Origin: CAG-826 sp964654155
GTDB taxonomy: Bacteria > Bacillota_I > Bacilli_A > RFN20 > CAG-826
Direction of reading: 5' to 3'
DNA length: 11,576 bases
Assembly: GCA_964654155.1 (NCBI GenBank)
Contig: CAZZGL010000043.1
Span: forward strand, 1-11,576
Of the stretch, positions 8,555-11,576 are shown piece after piece (positions within the stretch are counted from its first letter, which is position 1; each line of letters opens with the position of its first letter). A model generated the notes under the pieces. The model saw nothing but the letters and a program-made list of their open reading frames with translations. It did not search any database and was not told the DNA's origin. The position numbers and the translations under genes are program-made.

Positions 8555-8577
8555 TTTCGAAACATATTGTTATGTTT
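8555..8577. promoter_or_regulatory. Overlapping palindromes upstream of the starch promoter (candidate operator)
   Basis: Two dyads overlap just upstream of the -35 box: TTTCGAAA (8555-8562, 8-bp perfect palindrome) and AAACATA-TTGT-TATGTTT (8560-8577, 7-bp arms). AAACATA recurs at 8589-8595 and AACATA at 8527-8532 within the promoter. A palindrome with central CG is the type of site often used by LacI-family sugar regulators, but no regulator gene is in the window. Assignment as an operator is inference. Confidence 0.35.
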
Positions 8578-8599
8578 TTATTTATATAAAACATAATTT

Positions 8600-8614
8600 A
8601 GCTTAAAATAAGCT
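8600..8614. repeat. Short perfect inverted repeat AGCTTA-AAA-TAAGCT
   Basis: A 15-bp dyad with 6-bp arms lies between the uridine phosphorylase terminator and the starch-operon promoter region, about 85 bp upstream of the predicted start. No T-tract follows on either strand, so it is not a convincing terminator. It could be a distal protein-binding site or chance in AT-rich DNA. Confidence 0.25.
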
Positions 8615-8660
8615 GTAAAAACGACAAAAAAATATTTTATATTTCAATTATCAATACTTC

Positions 8661-8695
8661 AAAAAACACAAAAAAAGATAGCGGTTTGCTACCTT
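8661..8695 (-). terminator. Intrinsic terminator of the uridine phosphorylase gene
   Basis: On the minus strand, 8 nt past the stop codon, AAGGTAGC (8695-8688) pairs with GCTATCTT (8682-8675) across a 5-nt loop, one pair being G-T. It is followed by a long T-rich run (8674-8661). It separates the nucleoside gene from the starch operon on the same strand, so the two are independent transcription units. Confidence 0.88.
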
Positions 8696-8703
8696 AAAAC
8701 ATA

Positions 8704-9483
8704 CTATCTATTTTTATCTTGTTCTATGAGATCTTTTAAAGCCTCAATTGCAACCTTAATAGCCATTTCTGTATCATGTACTTGTTCATTTGGAAGATTT
8801 CTTTTAGCTCTTTCTTGATTTGCTACAACTAAAAAGCAAGAGCCAACTTTTACTTTTAAATAGCTTCCAACAATAAACAATGCTGCCGATTCCATCTCAC
8901 TTGCTTTGCATCCTAATGCACACCAAGCATCCCATTTAGATAATAATTCATTTTTATTTGGAAGGGTTTCTGGACGATGTTGACCATAAAATGCATCTTT
9001 ACATTGTACTACTCCAATGTGATTTCTCAACTTTAATTTATTTGCTGCATTTTTTAAAGCAATAGTAACATCAAAATCCGCAACTGCAGGATATTCAATC
9101 GGTGCATATTCCTTCGTAGTGCCTTCAAATCTAACTGCTGCAGAAGCAATAACTATATCACCACTTTGAACATCTAAATCCATTCCTCCACATGTTCCAA
9201 CTCGAATAAATGTATGTGCGCCACACGCAACTAATTCTTCTAAAGCAATCGATGCAGAAGGTCCACCAATTCCAGTAGAAGTCACTGAAACCTTAACTCC
9301 ATTTAAATAGCCAGCATATGTTACAAATTCTCTATTATCACCAACTAATCTAGCATCATCAAAAAATGAAGCTATTTTAGCGCATCTTTTTGGATCTCCT
9401 GGCAAAATCACATATTGTCCAATATCTTCTTTTCCAACACCTATATGGTATTGTTTTCCTGTTCCTTGTGCATAATCTATCAT
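8704..9483 (-). CDS. udp: Uridine phosphorylase
   Basis: Cytoplasmic nucleoside phosphorylase of the PNP/UDP family, 259 aa, the usual family length. It splits uridine with phosphate into uracil and ribose-1-phosphate in pyrimidine salvage. Visible motifs: PGDPKR (29-33), the phosphate/ribose segment STGIGGPSASIALEEL (69-84), the family signature around YAPIEYPAVADFD (126-138), and E196-M-E198-S binding the ribose. F165-Y-G-Q168-H-R170 matches the Gln/Arg pair that recognises uracil in the E. coli enzyme, which favours uridine over purine nucleosides. ATG at 9483 has AGGGAGA 7 nt upstream. The gene is monocistronic, with its own promoter and terminator. Specificity for uridine versus related pyrimidine nucleosides is inferred from these residues. 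Confidence 0.92.
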   Translation of the reverse strand: MIDYAQGTGKQYHIGVGKEDIGQYVILPGDPKRCAKIASFFDDARLVGDNREFVTYAGYLNGVKVSVTSTGIGGPSASIALEELVACGAHTFIRVGTCGGMDLDVQSGDIVIASAAVRFEGTTKEYAPIEYPAVADFDVTIALKNAANKLKLRNHIGVVQCKDAFYGQHRPETLPNKNELLSKWDAWCALGCKASEMESAALFIVGSYLKVKVGSCFLVVANQERAKRNLPNEQVHDTEMAIKVAIEALKDLIEQDKNR

Positions 9484-9503
9484 AAAATAATCTCCCTACC
9501 GCT

Positions 9504-9512
9504 ATTCTATCA
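9504..9512 (-). promoter_or_regulatory. Extended -10 element of the udp promoter
   Basis: On the minus strand TGATAGAAT (9512-9504) is an extended -10 (TG-A-TAGAAT). At 17 bp spacing the -35 position holds only a weak TGGAGC (9532-9527), as is common with extended -10 promoters. The start would be near 9497, about 14 nt before the ribosome site-to-ATG segment of udp. Confidence 0.45.
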
Positions 9513-9541
9513 CGAAATGATGCTTAGCTCCATATTTTATT

Positions 9542-9553
9542 TGAACAAGTTCA
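9542..9553. promoter_or_regulatory. Palindrome TGAAC-AA-GTTCA upstream of udp (candidate operator)
   Basis: A 12-bp dyad with 5-bp arms sits about 45-56 bp upstream of the predicted udp start, between udp and the divergent kinase region. Its look (TTGAAC...GTTCA) and distance recall the upstream operator described for Bacillus DeoR in nucleoside catabolism, as I remember it. That parallel is tentative and no regulator gene is in the window. Confidence 0.3.
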
Positions 9554-9613
9554 TACAAAAGCTATTAAATTAAATAATTTTCATTCATTAATACATCAAA
9601 ATACAATTTCAAA

Positions 9614-9739
9614 ATGAATAATTAATAAACAACGCTAGACTTTGTATCAAAATTAAATAATAACCCTATTGATAGTAATATATTCTTTTCAGGTGTAGAA
9701 AAAAAAGCGCAAATAACAATTAATGGGCAAAAATATATT
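9614..9739 (+). other. In-frame 5' remnant of the kinase gene with two tandem stops
   Basis: Reading in the frame of the downstream kinase, codons run open from 9629 to 9739 and encode TTLDFVSKLNNNPIDSNI, then FFSGVEKKAQITINGQKYI. This corresponds in layout to the N-terminal nucleotide-binding strands of CtkA-like proteins (IDF...GG...G...YMVKF). The frame opens just after TAA TAA at 9623-9628, and those follow an in-frame ATG-AAT-AAT at 9614. No ATG, GTG or TTG occurs between 9629 and 9740, and there is no Shine-Dalgarno sequence near 9614. The coding part therefore looks like the lost beginning of the kinase gene. Confidence 0.6.
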
Positions 9740-10498
9740 ATGAAATTTCAATGTAATTCTGAAATTGGGATGACTTTCAGCCATGTGTCTGAATATTTAG
9801 GAAGTCACATCTTTGAATTATTAGATGTACCAGTTCAAGATACATACCTAGGAACTTACAATGGAGAAAACATTGTTCTTTTAAAGAATTTTTGTAATGA
9901 AGGTGAAATATTAACTCCTTTTAATGATATTAGTGAAAGCACACTAGAAGAAGATAAGGAAATGTATCAATACACGTATGATGATATTCAAAAAATATTA
10001 GCTCAAAATAGAAAATCTTCAAATATTCAAGAAACAATAAATAGATTCTGGGATATGTTTATTATTGATGCTTTAAATGGTAATTTTGATCGACATGGTG
10101 GTAACTGGGGATTCATAAAAAAAGACAATATTTATCGAATTGCACCAGTTTATGATAACGGTTCTAGCATGTATCCTAAATTAAATACAGATGAATCAAT
10201 TGAACGCGTCTTAAATTCAAAAGATGAAATCGAGCAAAGAATTTTCAAATTTCCTACATCACATGTTAAAATTGATGGGAAAAAAAGCTCATATTATGAA
10301 GTTATAAATAGCTTAAGATTTGATGAATGCAATAAGGCATTACTAAGAATTTATCCTAAAATAAACTTTGAAGAAATTAATAAATTAATCGATTCCATAG
10401 AATGTATTAGTGATTTAAGAAAGCAATTTTATAAATTCATGTATAAAGAAAGATATGAAAAAATATTAAAACCAGCATATGAAAAATTAATTAACTAG
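9740..10498 (+). CDS. CtkA/HipA-like Ser/Thr kinase, probably 5'-truncated
   Basis: Predicted cytoplasmic protein kinase of the HipA-like/CtkA group, 252 aa from the first usable ATG. Visible motifs: the SEYLGSHIFEL helix (17-27), an LGTYNGE segment (37-43), FWDMFIIDAL (103-112), the catalytic loop N115-F-D117-R-H-G-G-N122-W, and the metal-binding D139 in IAPVYD. These are the intact active-site residues expected of HipA-type kinases. From this ATG, however, the protein begins at YI|MKF, so K2 would be the conserved ATP-anchoring lysine and all preceding glycine-rich strands would be missing. They are encoded in frame upstream without a start codon. No good ribosome site precedes 9740. The gene is therefore probably a pseudogene or uses an unusual start. 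The next gene begins 11 nt after its stop. In related systems such kinases act as toxins or effectors; here the role is inference. Confidence 0.75.
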   Translation: MKFQCNSEIGMTFSHVSEYLGSHIFELLDVPVQDTYLGTYNGENIVLLKNFCNEGEILTPFNDISESTLEEDKEMYQYTYDDIQKILAQNRKSSNIQETINRFWDMFIIDALNGNFDRHGGNWGFIKKDNIYRIAPVYDNGSSMYPKLNTDESIERVLNSKDEIEQRIFKFPTSHVKIDGKKSSYYEVINSLRFDECNKALLRIYPKINFEEINKLIDSIECISDLRKQFYKFMYKERYEKILKPAYEKLIN

Positions 10499-10509
10499 GA
10501 GATACTTAT

Positions 10510-11382
10510 ATGTTTTTAAACGAATACACGAAACCAATTACCGGAACTCCATACTATAAAAGTATTGGCATTATAAAAGTATATGACAAATATAATCGTG
10601 ATTATAATGTCGGTGAAATAATATTTGAAAGATTTGATGAACAAAATTTTCAATATATTATTAAACCTTATTGGGAATTAATTAAATTCATTCCTGAGGG
10701 CATTTTTCAAGGTATTCCGGGAATAAATATGAATATAAAAAAAGAATCCTATTATAGAGTAAATATGATACCGGTATTTATTAGCATGAGAACACCTAGT
10801 GAATCAAGGGAAAATATTCAAGAATTAATGGCTTCTGTAGGATTAGATTACTATGATAGATTCGAATGGTTACTTAGAAGTGAAGCTAGATGTGGAGATG
10901 ATAACTTATTTGTGGTTAGAAAGCCATCATATAACCGATTAATCAAGGATTTAAATCACACTAAAAATATAAATCCAGATGATGTAATTGAATTGAATAA
11001 ACTATGTGACATTCAAAGTAGCAATTCAAAGCTCATTGAAAATATGTACTTATTGTTTCAAAGTGGTGCGAAAATCTATATAAAAAGCGAAAATAGATTT
11101 ATAGATAATATAGAACGCACTACTATGCTCTATTTATTAGGTAATATGCTTCAATACATTGATCAAAATAACAAAAATCATAGAAAAGAAGGTATAAAAA
11201 AAGCAAAAGCTAATGGAAAATACACTGGAAGAAAGCCAATAGAAATAGATAGTCAACTTCTAAAACAAGTTGCAATTGCCTTCTTAAACAATCATATTTC
11301 CGAAAAGACCGCTATGAAGAAATTAGGAATTAATTCTAGATCTACATTTTATCGAAAAATTAAGTTATTTAGAGAAACTTAA
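10510..11382 (+). CDS. CtkA/HipA-partner-like protein fused to a resolvase-type DNA-binding C-terminus
   Basis: 290 aa, coupled to the kinase gene: its AGGAGA ribosome site overlaps the kinase stop TAG, with 7 nt to the ATG. Residues about 1-140 (GIIKVYDKYNRDYNVGEI, YIIKPYWELI, FQGIPGINM, RTPSESREN, GLDYYDRFEWLLRS) look like a domain I remember as encoded next to CtkA-like kinases in Bacillota. Its biochemical role is unknown to me. Residues about 173-225 can be aligned loosely with the end of a serine recombinase catalytic domain and its long dimerisation helix. About 224-290 (KEGIKKAKANGKYTGRKP, then ISEKTAMKKLGI-NSRSTFYRKIK) match the hinge and helix-turn-helix of Tn3-type resolvases. The catalytic serine region of a recombinase is absent, so it should bind DNA but not recombine it. 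A regulator or antitoxin for the kinase is the natural guess, not shown. Confidence 0.7.
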   Translation: MFLNEYTKPITGTPYYKSIGIIKVYDKYNRDYNVGEIIFERFDEQNFQYIIKPYWELIKFIPEGIFQGIPGINMNIKKESYYRVNMIPVFISMRTPSESRENIQELMASVGLDYYDRFEWLLRSEARCGDDNLFVVRKPSYNRLIKDLNHTKNINPDDVIELNKLCDIQSSNSKLIENMYLLFQSGAKIYIKSENRFIDNIERTTMLYLLGNMLQYIDQNNKNHRKEGIKKAKANGKYTGRKPIEIDSQLLKQVAIAFLNNHISEKTAMKKLGINSRSTFYRKIKLFRET

Positions 11383-11406
11383 TTAACTTTTTAATTATAA
11401 AACTAT

Positions 11407-11447
11407 GTTTGAATTATCAAGATTTTATTTGAAATTCAAACTTTTTT
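11407..11447 (+). terminator. AT-rich intrinsic terminator after the kinase/partner pair
   Basis: GTTTGAATT (11407-11415) pairs with AATTCAAAC (11433-11441). Inside it, past a one-base bulge, TCAA (11417-11420) pairs with TTGA (11429-11432), leaving an 8-nt loop. TTTTTT follows directly (11442-11447). The stem is long but AT-rich, so termination may be partial. Its right arm is also part of the larger palindrome that follows. Confidence 0.6.
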
Positions 11448-11534
11448 GTCCACCCTGAAAAACTTTAACGCCTACTTTACAAAGTAAGCGTCAAAAATCT
11501 CCAGAATGGACAAAGAATTTTGAATCTTAAATAA
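11425..11534. repeat. 110-bp imperfect palindrome without gaps
   Basis: Folding about the point between 11479 and 11480, 42 of 55 position pairs are complementary by hand count, 44 if G-T pairs are allowed, with no insertion or deletion. The best blocks are TACTTT/AAAGTA and ACGC/GCGT near the centre, TTTGTCCA (11445-11452) / TGGACAAA (11507-11514), and AATTCAAA (11433-11440) against TTTGAATC-T (11519-11527). It lies between the DNA-binding partner gene and the next gene start. I do not recognise it. It could be a protein-binding site, a structured RNA, or a small palindromic mobile element. Confidence 0.65.
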
Positions 11535-11535
11535 T
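11507..11535 (+). promoter_or_regulatory. Possible promoter for the right-edge gene
   Basis: TGGACA (11507-11512) and AATAAT (11530-11535) each match the -35 and -10 consensus at five of six bases and are 17 bp apart. The start would be near 11542, leaving a very short leader that begins at the ribosome site. The -35 box is embedded in the right arm of the 110-bp palindrome. In such AT-rich DNA a chance match is possible. Confidence 0.3.
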
Positions 11536-11554
11536 TAATCCAGGAGGTTCGAAT

Positions 11555-11576
11555 ATGGAATGTAATAAATATTTAG
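11555..11576 (+). CDS. Start of a further gene, cut by the window edge
   Basis: ATG at 11555 is preceded by a consensus AGGAGG (11542-11547) with the ideal 7-nt spacing. Only seven codons are visible (MECNKYL), too few to say what the product is. The strength of the ribosome site is the only evidence that this is a real start. Confidence 0.55.

Noticed and set aside
8551..8577. CcpA catabolite-response element at the starch promoter
   Set aside because: The central CG is not flanked by the spacing and AA/CA ends of the cre consensus, so I kept it only as an unassigned palindrome.
9583..9619. Inverted repeat ATTCATT / AATGAAT upstream of the kinase remnant
   Set aside because: Seven AT-only pairs with a 23-nt gap are expected by chance in this very AT-rich stretch.
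10510..11382. Active serine recombinase
   Set aside because: Only the C-terminal part resembles a resolvase. The N-terminal catalytic serine segment is replaced by an unrelated domain.
11425..11534. CRISPR array or insertion sequence end
   Set aside because: There is a single dyad with no repeated units or spacers, and no transposase with a catalytic domain is present in the window. A palindromic mobile-element remnant remains possible but unproven.

Overview
The window reads as chromosomal DNA of a low-GC, host-associated Bacillota, plausibly one of the gut Bacilli/Mollicutes-related lineages. The grounds are strong AT richness, clear AGGAGG-type ribosome binding sites, Gram-positive-style lipoproteins (lipobox followed by a low-complexity linker), InlB/Listeria-Bacteroides repeats and a pullulanase held by a C-terminal membrane anchor. 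Long reading frames need the standard bacterial code (TGG for Trp, no in-frame TGA). All seven stop codons seen are TAA or TAG. The lineage is inference from style, not from a marker gene.

Layout. At the left edge is the 5' part of a tRNA-Ala(UGC) gene on the minus strand with its own promoter (1-105). Positions 203-8550 hold one long minus-strand starch-degradation operon. It is transcribed from an extended -10 promoter near 8522-8550 and closed by a strong terminator at 203-224. Its gene order is: type I pullulanase (CBM41-CBM48-GH13, membrane-anchored), a 548-residue starch-binding lipoprotein with two carbohydrate-binding modules, a 321-residue smaller version of the same lipoprotein, and a GH13 alpha-amylase lipoprotein with InlB repeat and CBM41. 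The genes are packed with a 1-nt stop/start overlap, a 6-nt gap and a 14-nt gap. Together they look like a cell-surface starch/glycogen machine: two non-catalytic binding proteins hold the polymer, pullulanase cuts alpha-1,6 branches and the amylase cuts alpha-1,4 chains next to the membrane.

Upstream and on the same strand is a separately promoted and terminated uridine phosphorylase gene (8704-9483).

The right part (about 9614-11576) is on the plus strand and looks accessory. It holds a CtkA/HipA-like Ser/Thr kinase gene whose 5' end appears broken, since the reading frame extends upstream of the first usable ATG to an ATG followed by two TAA stops. It is followed by a tightly coupled gene whose product joins a domain I remember as a neighbour of CtkA-like kinases to a C-terminal serine-resolvase-type dimerisation and DNA-binding region. 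Then come an AT-rich terminator and an unexplained 110-bp imperfect palindrome that shares one arm with that terminator. Last is the start of a further gene with a near-perfect ribosome binding site. The kinase/resolvase-fusion pair plus the palindrome is the most unusual part of the window.
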